A stretch of DNA of 5,142 bases from Chitinophagales bacterium (GTDB lineage Bacteria > Bacteroidota > Bacteroidia > Chitinophagales > UBA10324), in assembly GCA_013695775.1 (NCBI GenBank), contig JACCZV010000234.1, positions 1 through 5,142 on the forward strand, written 5' to 3'. Shown in pieces: positions 1 to 5,142 of this stretch (position 1 is the first letter of the stretch; the number at the start of each line of letters is the position of its first letter). Made by a program: the position numbers and the translations under genes. The notes beneath the pieces are model-generated. The model made no database searches. It saw nothing but the letters and a program-made list of their open reading frames with translations, and was not told the DNA's origin.

Positions 1-32
1 ATTTCTACCATACTGGCGCTCCTATGGCGCTA
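1..32 (-). repeat. REP-like palindromic repeat unit A (minus strand)
   Basis: Read on the minus strand this is an imperfect hairpin with arms GCGCC and GGAGC (one mismatch) around a 3-base loop ATA, followed by the tail GCCAGTATGGTAGAAAT. The 5-3-5 hairpin plus tail matches units B and C downstream, but in the opposite orientation. Together the units form a head-to-head cluster in the gene-free stretch 1-321. Inference: a small non-autonomous palindromic element of the REP/MITE kind. The left end may continue outside the window. Confidence 0.6.
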
Positions 33-124
33 AGGCTAACATTGAGGACAATTTGAAAAATAATATTCTTTTCAGTAAAACATTCTGATTAATTTCTGAA
101 GTCTTCTTCAATCGCAGCAACTCA

Positions 125-150
125 GTCCCAGAGGGACGACAGTATGGTAG
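125..150 (+). repeat. REP-like palindromic repeat unit B
   Basis: A perfect 5-bp hairpin, GTCCC / AGA loop / GGGAC (125-137), is followed directly by the tail GACAGTATGGTAG (138-150). The last ten bases, AGTATGGTAG, are identical to the tail of unit A on the other strand. There is no T-run after the hairpin, so it is not a canonical terminator. Confidence 0.65.
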
Positions 151-172
151 CATAATTATCAATAAAAATTCA

Positions 173-199
173 ACCCCATCGGGGTGACAGTATTTTTAG
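173..199 (+). repeat. REP-like palindromic repeat unit C
   Basis: A perfect 5-bp hairpin, ACCCC / ATC loop / GGGGT (173-185), is followed by GACAGTATTTTTAG (186-199). Stem sequence and loop differ from unit B, but the geometry and the GACAGTAT tail are the same. Stem changes that keep pairing while the tail stays fixed are what selection or recent copying of a structured element would leave. The spacer from unit B is AT-rich and carries no other signal I can see. Confidence 0.65.
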
Positions 200-215
200 G
201 ACAAAAGGAAATCTT

Positions 216-262
216 TCGCCTACGGGGCTTTGTGGTTGTGTGTTCTGTTTTTGTTTCTACCA
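216..262 (+). repeat. Decayed REP-like repeat remnant
   Basis: TCGCC / TAC / GGGGC (216-228) keeps the 5-3-5 layout, but only three of the five arm positions pair. It is followed by a GT/T-rich stretch and then TTTCTACCA (254-262), which is identical to bases 2-10 of unit A. Where a second hairpin would be expected after TTTCTACCA, the sequence is no longer palindromic. I read this as an eroded copy of a related element. The call rests on short matches and is weaker than units A to C. Confidence 0.4.
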
Positions 263-309
263 CATCTGTTCGATTGGCCCATCAACTTAATTTGCTGATT
301 GCTTTCTTC

Positions 310-317
310 TAATTTTG
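310..317 (+). promoter_or_regulatory. Probable -7 promoter box of cmk
   Basis: TAATTTTG fits the Bacteroidota -7 consensus TAnnTTTG and ends exactly four bases before the cmk ATG, so transcription would begin at or within a base or two of the start codon. The upstream -33 element is poor: TTTG at 291-294 leaves only a 15-base spacer against the usual 19 to 21. The box is supported mainly by its identical placement before ispH and the EVE gene. Confidence 0.55.
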
Positions 318-321
318 CCTG

Positions 322-1005
322 ATGCGGAAGATCACAATCGCAATAGATGGTTTGGCATCGAGTGGCAAAAGCACTTTGGCAAAACATCTGGCTGAAGAAC
401 TTCAATATAAGTATATTGATTCAGGAGCTTTTTATCGTGCCGTAACGGTCTATCTAAATGAAAATGACATAGACTGGAATAACAATACAGAGCTTGAAAA
501 GGCGCTTCATAAAATTCATATTGACTTTGATTATGATTTAATTCTCTGCAAAGAAAATTTGTTGCTTAACGGAAAACATATTGAATCAGCAATTCGTGAA
601 ATTCATATCTCTGATCTAGTGAGTTACGTCAGTGCTGTTCCGGAGGTTAGAAAATTTGTTGTCTCAAGGCTTCAACCTTATGGATATGAAAAGGGAATAG
701 TGATGGACGGCCGGGATATAGGGACCATTGTATTTCCCTATGCCGAATTAAAAATTTATATGACGGCGGATGAAAAGGTAAGGACGGGTAGACGTTATAA
801 AGAAATGAAGCAAAAAGGAGTAGAGGTATCGGAGCATCAAGTCACAGATAATTTAAGTGGTCGCGATCTGATAGACAGCACAAGGAGGATGTCACCATTA
901 AAAAGGGCCGATGATGCCGTTGTTATTGACAACACCAATATGACCGAGCGTAAACAATTTAAATACGTGCTTGCATTGGCTCAGAGCATTATAACCGGGG
1001 TGTAA
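322..1005 (+). CDS. cmk: Cytidylate kinase
   Basis: Cytosolic (d)CMP kinase: it transfers phosphate from ATP to CMP or dCMP, feeding CTP and dCTP pools for RNA, DNA and phospholipid synthesis. The 227 residues equal the length of the E. coli enzyme. The P-loop GLASSGKST lies at residues 10-18. The DSGAFYR motif (33-39) and DGRDIGT (129-135) form the nucleotide-binding face. R110, R131, D132, R181, D185 and R188 fall where the CMP-contacting residues are in E. coli numbering. The arginine-rich LID follows at about 154-163 (RTGRRYKEM). The start is fixed because the P-loop strand begins within four residues of M1; there is no Shine-Dalgarno and a -7 box sits four bases upstream. ispH follows after 42 bases on the same strand. 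The gene looks intact and functional. Confidence 0.97.
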   Translation: MRKITIAIDGLASSGKSTLAKHLAEELQYKYIDSGAFYRAVTVYLNENDIDWNNNTELEKALHKIHIDFDYDLILCKENLLLNGKHIESAIREIHISDLVSYVSAVPEVRKFVVSRLQPYGYEKGIVMDGRDIGTIVFPYAELKIYMTADEKVRTGRRYKEMKQKGVEVSEHQVTDNLSGRDLIDSTRRMSPLKRADDAVVIDNTNMTERKQFKYVLALAQSIITGV

Positions 1006-1035
1006 GAACATTAATGATAATAACGCCTCACGGCT

Positions 1036-1043
1036 TATCTTTG
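1036..1043 (+). promoter_or_regulatory. Probable -7 promoter box of ispH
   Basis: TATCTTTG matches TAnnTTTG at every defined position and ends four bases before the ispH ATG, the same spacing as at cmk and the EVE gene. The region where a -33 TTTG should lie (about 1011-1016, TTAATG) is a weak match. ispH may be transcribed both from here and by readthrough from cmk, since no terminator is visible in the 42-base gap. Confidence 0.55.
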
Positions 1044-1047
1044 CCCT

Positions 1048-1932
1048 ATGACGGTAACCATTGATCAGAGCAGCGGATTTTGTTTTGGCGTAGTCTATGC
1101 CATCCAGATGGCGGAGGATGAGTTGGATTCTGGTAGCACGCTCTATTGTTTAGGAGATATCGTTCATAATGACACTGAAGTTAATCGGCTCACTGCAAAA
1201 GGTCTTGTTATAATTAATCATGAGGATCTTAAGAATCTGCATGACTGTAAGCTGCTCATACGTGCACATGGAGAGCCACCGCAAACATATATCACAGCAA
1301 TGCAAAATAATATTGAGCTGCTCGATGCCTCATGCCCCGTTGTTCTGAAACTACAAAACCGCGTCAAGCTATCATATGACAGGTTGCTTGGAAAGAATGC
1401 ACAGTTGGTGATCTTTGGAATTCCGGGACACGCGGAAGTAAATGGGCTGATGGGACAAACGGATCAAAACGCCATCATCGTCACCAATGAAGAGGACCTT
1501 GATAAGATTGATTTCTCACGTCCGGTTGCGTTCTTCTCACAGACCACCAAAAGCACAGATAAATTTTATCTCCTGAAAAGCCTGATAGAACAACGAGCCA
1601 CTGCAATGGGCAATACTGAGATCAATGCCAGTGATACCATTTGCCGACAGGTATCGAATCGTGAGCCGCAATTACAGAAATTCGCTGCAGCGCATAATGT
1701 CATCGTTTTTGTAAGTGGCAAAAAGAGTTCTAATGGAAAGGTGCTTTATAACGTATGTAAAGAAGTAAACAACAATTCATATTTCATCTCTGATGAAGGT
1801 GAGTTGAATACAGAATGGTTTGAAAATGCTACCTCGGTAGGTATTTGCGGCGCCACCTCAACTCCTCTATGGCTGATGGAACGCGTTGCTGCCGCAATAT
1901 CCAAAGAAACCATCATTTCAAGTCTGGCTTGA
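1048..1932 (+). CDS. ispH: 4-hydroxy-3-methylbut-2-enyl diphosphate reductase
   Basis: IspH (LytB) is the last enzyme of the MEP pathway. It reduces HMBPP to IPP and DMAPP with a [4Fe-4S] cluster; a cytosolic, oxygen-sensitive enzyme. The three cluster cysteines are present: C12 in GFCFGV, C96 in DASCPVV and C199 in DTICRQ. Substrate-pocket residues are also visible: H40-N41 (VHN), H74 (RAHGE), H128 and E130 in GHAEVNGLMGQ, T166-T167 in SQTT, the SSN motif at 227-229, and S271 in GATSTP. At 294 residues it has normal length and three alpha/beta repeats. M1 lies 11 residues before C12, as in the family, so no other start is needed. There is no Shine-Dalgarno. Its place between cmk and rpsA is a conserved neighbourhood; in many Clostridia IspH is fused to S1. 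Confidence 0.96.
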   Translation: MTVTIDQSSGFCFGVVYAIQMAEDELDSGSTLYCLGDIVHNDTEVNRLTAKGLVIINHEDLKNLHDCKLLIRAHGEPPQTYITAMQNNIELLDASCPVVLKLQNRVKLSYDRLLGKNAQLVIFGIPGHAEVNGLMGQTDQNAIIVTNEEDLDKIDFSRPVAFFSQTTKSTDKFYLLKSLIEQRATAMGNTEINASDTICRQVSNREPQLQKFAAAHNVIVFVSGKKSSNGKVLYNVCKEVNNNSYFISDEGELNTEWFENATSVGICGATSTPLWLMERVAAAISKETIISSLA

Positions 1933-1951
1933 GCTTTATTGTTACTTCTAA

Positions 1952-1970
1952 AATATGAGCCAGTCATATT
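1952..1970 (+). repeat. AT-rich inverted repeat after ispH
   Basis: AATATGA (1952-1958) and TCATATT (1964-1970) form a perfect 7-bp inverted repeat around GCCAG, 19 bases after the ispH stop and 22 bases before the rpsA -33 element. It is too AT-rich and lacks a clean T-run, so it is at best a weak terminator. It could be an operator near the rpsA promoter, or chance. Confidence 0.3.
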
Positions 1971-1992
1971 GATATTTCTTAGCTTATTTCTA

Positions 1993-2023
1993 TTTGCCTT
2001 TCACAGCAATTCTTTTACCTTTG
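1993..2023 (+). promoter_or_regulatory. rpsA promoter, Bacteroidota type
   Basis: TTTG (1993-1996), a 19-base spacer and TACCTTTG (2016-2023) match the consensus TTTG-N19-TAnnTTTG at all defined positions. Transcription should start near 2028, which gives a leader of about 45 bases before the rpsA TTG. This is the best-formed promoter in the window, as expected for an abundant ribosomal protein, and the only one placed well away from its start codon. Confidence 0.75.
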
Positions 2024-2056
2024 TAGCCCGTTTTAAAATCCGGAAATTCTCATAAC

Positions 2057-2065
2057 AAAAGGAGG
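2057..2065 (+). promoter_or_regulatory. Strong Shine-Dalgarno of rpsA
   Basis: AAAAGGAGG lies nine bases before the TTG at 2075. It is long, uninterrupted and well placed, and it decides the start: the next in-frame ATG (2120) has nothing comparable, and the ATG at 2115 is out of frame. cmk, ispH and the EVE gene have no such sequence, which is the Bacteroidota norm, so this site stands out. Confidence 0.85.
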
Positions 2066-2074
2066 AACCCCAAC

Positions 2075-4159
2075 TTGGAAGAAAACAAAACAGAAGATCA
2101 AATTCAAATCACGCATGAAATGCTGAACGGATCAGATGACAACCCACCTGATCCAAAGCCAGAGATTGAGAACCCGCCGAATGAAAGGCCGGAAATAGAA
2201 AATCCACCTGTTGCCCCCCCGGCAATAGATCCTATGCCGCAGGAAATTCCGACCATAACACCTCCGCCAAAAACTGATACTCCACACGACGATTTTGACT
2301 GGAATGTATCGAAACGAAATGTGAAATCATACACGGCTGATGAGCGTAATCAGCTCGAAAATCAGTATAGCAATACTTTCGTCACCATTAATGATAATGA
2401 GATTCTACGGGGAATGGTTGTGTCTCTTACCCCCAGTGATGTTGTATTAAATATTGGATTTAAGTCAGACGGATTGGTACCTCTGTCAGAATTCCGCGAC
2501 ATGCCTGATCTTAAAGTTGGAGATGAAGTGGAAGTACTGGTGGTTGAAAAAGAAAACCTAAAGGGGCAGCTCATGTTGTCGCGTAAAAGTGCGAAGCTTG
2601 AACGTGCTTGGGAACGTATTGTGAGTGCATATAAAACAGGTGATATTGTTACGGGCACTGTAACAAGCAAAACAAAAGGTGGTTTAATCGTAGATCTTTT
2701 TGGTTTGGAAACCTTTCTTCCTGGATCACAGATTGACGTGAAGCCCATCACCGATTATGATTTTTATGTCGGGAAGATGATGGAGTATAAAGTAGTGAAG
2801 ATCAATGAAACCATTAAGAACGCAGTAGTTTCACATAAGGCCCTTATCGAAGGCGACCTGGAGAATCAGCGGCAGGAGATCATCTCTAAGCTTGAGAAGG
2901 GTCAGATACTTGAAGGCACCATCAAGAACATCACTGACTTTGGTGCCTTTATCGACCTTGGAGGTTTAGATGGCTTGCTATATATCACAGATATTTCGTG
3001 GGGACGAATCAGTCATCCAACAGAAGTTTTGAAGCTCAACCAAAAGCTGCAAGTTGTAGTACTTGATTACGATGAAGAGAAGAAAAGAATTTCTCTTGGC
3101 TTGAAACAATTAACACCTCAACCATGGGACATACTGGATCCATCAACCGCCATGGGATCGAAGGTGAAAGGAAAAATTGTAAACATTGAAGATTACGGTG
3201 CTTTCCTTGAGATACAACCTGGTGTAGAGGGACTCATTCACGTTTCGGAAATTTCGTGGAGCAATACTCCTATCAATTCAAAAGAATTCTTCAAGCTGGG
3301 TGATGAGTATGAGGCCATCGTGGTAACAATGGACCGCGCAGAGCGAAAGATGTCGCTGAGTCTCAAGCAGCTTATCAAAGACCCATGGAGCGATATAGAG
3401 CAGAAGTTCCCAATCGGAATGAAGAAGCAGGGCGTGGTTAAAAATGTAAGCAGCTATGGTGTGTTCGTAGAGCTGGAAGATGGCATTACAGGCTTCGTAC
3501 ACATCTCAGACCTGTCGTGGGTAAAGCGTATACATCATCCAAACGATGTTACCAAAGTTGGTAATGAGCTTGATGTGGTGGTGCTCGATATCAATAAAGA
3601 TGAACGGAAACTTTCACTCGGCCATAAGCAGGTGGAAGAAGATCCATGGGATACCTTTGAAACAGTCTTTCCTGTGGGCTCAGAGCATCAGGCCACTCTC
3701 ATTAAAAAAGATGATAAGGGAGCAATGGTGTTGCTGCCTTACGGGTTAGAGGCTTTTGCTCCCGCAAAACATCTGAGAAAGGATAATGGGAAAATGTGTG
3801 AGCTGGATGAAACCCTGCCATTCAAAGTGCTCGAGTTCGATCGGGGAAACAAAAAAATAATTGTCTCACATTCTAAAGTGTGGGAAGATATTCTGGAGAA
3901 AGAAAAAGAGGTGCTGAAAGAAAAGAAACAGGTGGAGCGTAAAGATCAGCGGAGTGACATGAAGAATGTCAACCGTAAAGTAGAGAAAACCACGCTGGGC
4001 GATCTTGGAGTGCTCTCAGAATTGAAAACAAAGATCGAAAAAAGGAATGCAGATGCTAAGGCAGAAGCCGACCAGGAGACAAAAGATGATTCACCAGATG
4101 ATTCACCCGAAAATTCACCCGAAGAATCAAATGATGAAGAGAATAAAAGCGGAGAGTAG
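2075..4159 (+). CDS. rpsA: 30S ribosomal protein S1, six S1 domains
   Basis: S1 binds mRNA on the small ribosomal subunit and helps unfold and load it. Six OB-fold S1 domains can be placed at about residues 108-171, 188-254, 275-345, 360-432, 446-518 and 533-600. Domains 3 to 5 carry the clearest signature (DFGAFIDL, DYGAFLEI, SYGVFVEL, each followed by G(L/I)x(G)(L/F)(L/I/V)(Y/H)(I/V)(T/S)(D/E)(I/L)SW), as in the RNA-binding core of E. coli S1. At 694 residues it is longer than the 557 of E. coli. The excess is a proline-rich N-terminal arm (about 24-66, with PEIENPP twice) and a charged tail (about 601-694): first a lysine/glutamate helix likely to be coiled-coil, then an acidic stretch with DDSPDDSPENSP. 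The start is TTG, supported by the strong Shine-Dalgarno. It has its own promoter and terminator. It follows ispH after 142 bases. Confidence 0.95.
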   Translation: MEENKTEDQIQITHEMLNGSDDNPPDPKPEIENPPNERPEIENPPVAPPAIDPMPQEIPTITPPPKTDTPHDDFDWNVSKRNVKSYTADERNQLENQYSNTFVTINDNEILRGMVVSLTPSDVVLNIGFKSDGLVPLSEFRDMPDLKVGDEVEVLVVEKENLKGQLMLSRKSAKLERAWERIVSAYKTGDIVTGTVTSKTKGGLIVDLFGLETFLPGSQIDVKPITDYDFYVGKMMEYKVVKINETIKNAVVSHKALIEGDLENQRQEIISKLEKGQILEGTIKNITDFGAFIDLGGLDGLLYITDISWGRISHPTEVLKLNQKLQVVVLDYDEEKKRISLGLKQLTPQPWDILDPSTAMGSKVKGKIVNIEDYGAFLEIQPGVEGLIHVSEISWSNTPINSKEFFKLGDEYEAIVVTMDRAERKMSLSLKQLIKDPWSDIEQKFPIGMKKQGVVKNVSSYGVFVELEDGITGFVHISDLSWVKRIHHPNDVTKVGNELDVVVLDINKDERKLSLGHKQVEEDPWDTFETVFPVGSEHQATLIKKDDKGAMVLLPYGLEAFAPAKHLRKDNGKMCELDETLPFKVLEFDRGNKKIIVSHSKVWEDILEKEKEVLKEKKQVERKDQRSDMKNVNRKVEKTTLGDLGVLSELKTKIEKRNADAKAEADQETKDDSPDDSPENSPEESNDEENKSGE
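4085..4129 (+). repeat. In-frame 12-base repeats in the rpsA tail
   Basis: Three 12-base units (GATGATTCACCA, GATGATTCACCC, GAAAATTCACCC) and a partial fourth (GAAGAATCA) encode DDSP, DDSP, ENSP and EES near the S1 C-terminus. Similarity at the DNA level suggests tandem duplication by slippage. Copy number is likely to vary among close relatives. Confidence 0.7.
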
Positions 4160-4183
4160 GTGAGGTTTTAGATTATATTAATG

Positions 4184-4212
4184 AATCCCGCTGATGAGGC
4201 GGGATTTTTTTT
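4184..4212 (+). terminator. Intrinsic terminator of rpsA
   Basis: AATCCCGC (4184-4191) pairs perfectly with GCGGGATT (4199-4206) around a 7-base loop, and the T-run goes on to 4212. It begins 25 bases after the rpsA stop. It separates rpsA from the EVE gene, whose own promoter starts seven bases later. Confidence 0.9.
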
Positions 4213-4218
4213 ATTTCA

Positions 4219-4250
4219 TTTGAGCTGCCATTTAATAATAATTAAATTTG
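4219..4250 (+). promoter_or_regulatory. Promoter of the EVE-domain gene
   Basis: TTTG (4219-4222), a 20-base spacer and TAAATTTG (4243-4250) match both consensus elements of a Bacteroidota promoter. The -7 box ends four bases before the ATG at 4255, which predicts a leaderless or nearly leaderless mRNA. It starts right after the rpsA terminator. Confidence 0.7.
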
Positions 4251-4254
4251 ATAT

Positions 4255-4668
4255 ATGAATTACTGGCTTATCAAATCTGATCCTGAAGATTATGGATGGG
4301 AACACCTGGTAAAAGACAAAAAAACCAACTGGACGGGTGTTCGCAATTTCGCAGCACGCAATCATTTGAAGCAAATGAAAGCAGGGGACCTGGTGCTTTT
4401 CTATCACAGCCAGAAGACTCAGGCTATTGTTGGTATTTCAAAGGTCACAAAGGAATTTTTTAAGGACCCAACTTCAGATGACGACACCTGGGGTGCTGTT
4501 GAAATTCAGGCAGTAAAAAGCTTTAAGCAACCTGTTACTCTTAAAGAGGTGAAAGCCGACAAAGAATTGCAGACATTTCCTTTGGTAAGAATTTCAAGGT
4601 TATCGGTGATGCCGGTTACAGAAACTGAATTCTGGAAAATTCTTGAGATGGGGGAGACGAGGATATAA
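4255..4668 (+). CDS. EVE domain-containing protein
   Basis: A single EVE domain (PUA-like fold, relatives of human THYN1) fills the 137 residues. Visible family features are the N-terminal YWLIKSDPEDYGW (3-15), WTGVRNFAARNHLKQMKAGD (26-45), the strand LVLFYHS (46-52), the central IVGISKV (58-64), and the closing VRISRLSVMPVTETEFWKIL (111-130). These match the compact bacterial EVE proteins. EVE and the related YTH domains read modified bases: characterised EVE proteins bind 5-methyl- or 5-hydroxymethylcytosine in DNA, and some are fused to restriction enzymes. The role of this stand-alone housekeeping type is not established, so modified nucleic acid binding is an inference. There is no nuclease or restriction partner beside it. 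The start is fixed by the domain beginning at residue 3. There is no Shine-Dalgarno, and I see no clear terminator downstream. Confidence 0.93.
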   Translation: MNYWLIKSDPEDYGWEHLVKDKKTNWTGVRNFAARNHLKQMKAGDLVLFYHSQKTQAIVGISKVTKEFFKDPTSDDDTWGAVEIQAVKSFKQPVTLKEVKADKELQTFPLVRISRLSVMPVTETEFWKILEMGETRI

Positions 4669-4731
4669 AATGGGAGTTTCTCTGCAGTAAGTGTATATAT
4701 ATATTCAGACATTTTTAGTTAAAGTCGTTTC

Positions 4732-4962
4732 ATGGAAACTATCATCAAAATAAGCCCCTTCTGAAATGAACAGTAGTCTAATAATAAAATCAGGGAATTT
4801 ATAGGGAGTAAAGAAAATGTAGATGTAACTATCTCTTTAAAAGAATTCGACCCTGCATAGGTAGAGGATCTTAATCGTTCTGTCGAGCAAGCGGAAAGTC
4901 GTGAGGTCATTTCTTTTAGTATGGAAGAATTTATCTCATATACTCCACAGTCGAGGCAATGA
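4732..4962 (+). pseudogene. Broken antitoxin gene of a YoeB/Txe-type pair
   Basis: Starting at ATG 4732 the frame reads METIIKISP and stops at TGA 4762. Skipping one base near 4759 continues as SEMNSSLI. Restoring one base near 4783 returns to the first frame with KIREFIGSKENVDVTISLKE up to TAG at 4858. After that codon VEDLNRSVEQAESREVISFS continues to TGA 4960-4962. The repaired protein would be about 76 residues, an ordinary antitoxin length, and its acidic helical end (EQAESREVISFSMEEF) resembles Bacteroidota antitoxins that pair with Txe/YoeB toxins. I do not recognise the N-terminal half as a named family. Its stop overlaps the toxin start as ATGA, the usual coupling in such operons. 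At least three lesions make it non-functional. Confidence 0.7.
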
Positions 4963-5142
4963 AAAATGTTGCCTTCACCTCAGAGGCTTTCAAAGAAAAT
5001 AATGAATGGTTCGAAACAAACAAAAAATGGTTGATCTGGATTAAATTATTGATCCGAGAATTAACCATGACAGCTTTTAAGGGAATGGGCAAACCTAAAC
5101 CACTTAGGGATGATTGACATGGATACGGGAGCCGCCGTATTG
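4959..5142 (+). pseudogene. Broken YoeB/Txe-family mRNA interferase toxin, cut by window edge
   Basis: YoeB/Txe toxins are small RelE-fold ribosome-dependent mRNA endonucleases. From ATG 4959 the frame carries the family core FKGMGKPKPL (residues 40-49), and past an in-frame TGA (5115-5117) it continues HGYGSRRI, where family members read GYWSRRI. The TGA most simply replaces a TGG tryptophan. A second tryptophan of the motif is GGG (5127-5129). The glutamate of the family KPEPL motif, equivalent to catalytic E46 of E. coli YoeB, is lysine (K47), a G-to-A change. The start overlaps the antitoxin stop. The C-terminal part, including the terminal His-Tyr of the family, lies beyond the window. 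It is inactive as read. Confidence 0.8.

Noticed and set aside
1..262. CRISPR array
   Set aside because: The repeats are hairpins of differing stem sequence, in both orientations, with irregular spacing and no constant spacer length.
220..405. Minus-strand reading frame overlapping the start of cmk
   Set aside because: It spans the cmk start and a repeat remnant, resembles no family I know, and lacks promoter or ribosome binding signals.
1952..1970. Intrinsic terminator of ispH
   Set aside because: The stem is AT-rich with two GC pairs at most and no proper T-run follows, so I list it only as an inverted repeat.
2104..2334. Minus-strand glycine/serine-rich reading frame opposite the S1 N-terminal arm
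   Set aside because: The glycine richness is simply the complement of proline codons in the real gene.
3546..3749. Plus-strand reading frame inside rpsA
   Set aside because: It lies in another frame over S1 domains 5 and 6, which are clearly coding, and its composition is that of a shadow frame.
4732..4790. Programmed frameshift linking the antitoxin pieces
   Set aside because: It would need a +1 and then a -1 shift within about 25 bases and would still meet TAG at 4858. No slippery site plus structure is evident.
5115..5117. In-frame TGA in the toxin read as recoded tryptophan or selenocysteine
   Set aside because: ispH ends with TGA and tryptophan elsewhere in the window is TGG, so TGA is a normal stop. 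The neighbouring antitoxin has other lesions (frameshifts, TAG), which points to decay.

Overview
The window looks like chromosomal core DNA from a member of the Bacteroidota. The evidence is TAnnTTTG-type -7 promoter boxes before the genes, an almost complete lack of Shine-Dalgarno sequences, the protein sequences themselves, and a small palindromic repeat family of a style I associate with this phylum. I cannot place it below phylum with confidence; a Cytophagia- or Chitinophagia-like lineage is a guess.

Layout. Bases 1-321 hold no gene. They carry a cluster of short hairpin repeats: one on the minus strand, two on the plus strand and one decayed copy. I see nothing in 33-124. Then come three co-oriented housekeeping genes: cmk (322-1005, cytidylate kinase), ispH (1048-1932, last enzyme of the MEP isoprenoid pathway) and rpsA (2075-4159, ribosomal protein S1 with six S1 domains plus long disordered ends). 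rpsA ends at a strong intrinsic terminator (4184-4212). A small EVE-domain protein gene follows (4255-4668). The last 400 or so bases hold the remains of a YoeB/Txe-type toxin-antitoxin operon. Its antitoxin has two compensating frameshifts and a nonsense codon. Its toxin has a nonsense codon, a lost catalytic glutamate and a lost tryptophan, and it runs off the window edge.

How the genes fit together. The order cmk-ispH-rpsA is an old conserved neighbourhood: cmk sits beside rpsA in Proteobacteria, and IspH is fused to S1 in many Clostridia. Each gene here still appears to have its own promoter. cmk, ispH and the EVE gene share one geometry, TAnnTTTG, exactly four bases, then ATG, which predicts leaderless or nearly leaderless mRNAs. 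rpsA is the exception: it has a leader of roughly 45 bases, a very strong Shine-Dalgarno (AAAAGGAGG) and a TTG start. This contrast suggests special translational control of S1 and is one of the most interesting points in the window.

I found no clearly new multi-gene system. The best leads are the promoter/start architecture, the rpsA leader, the repeat family and the dead toxin-antitoxin locus.
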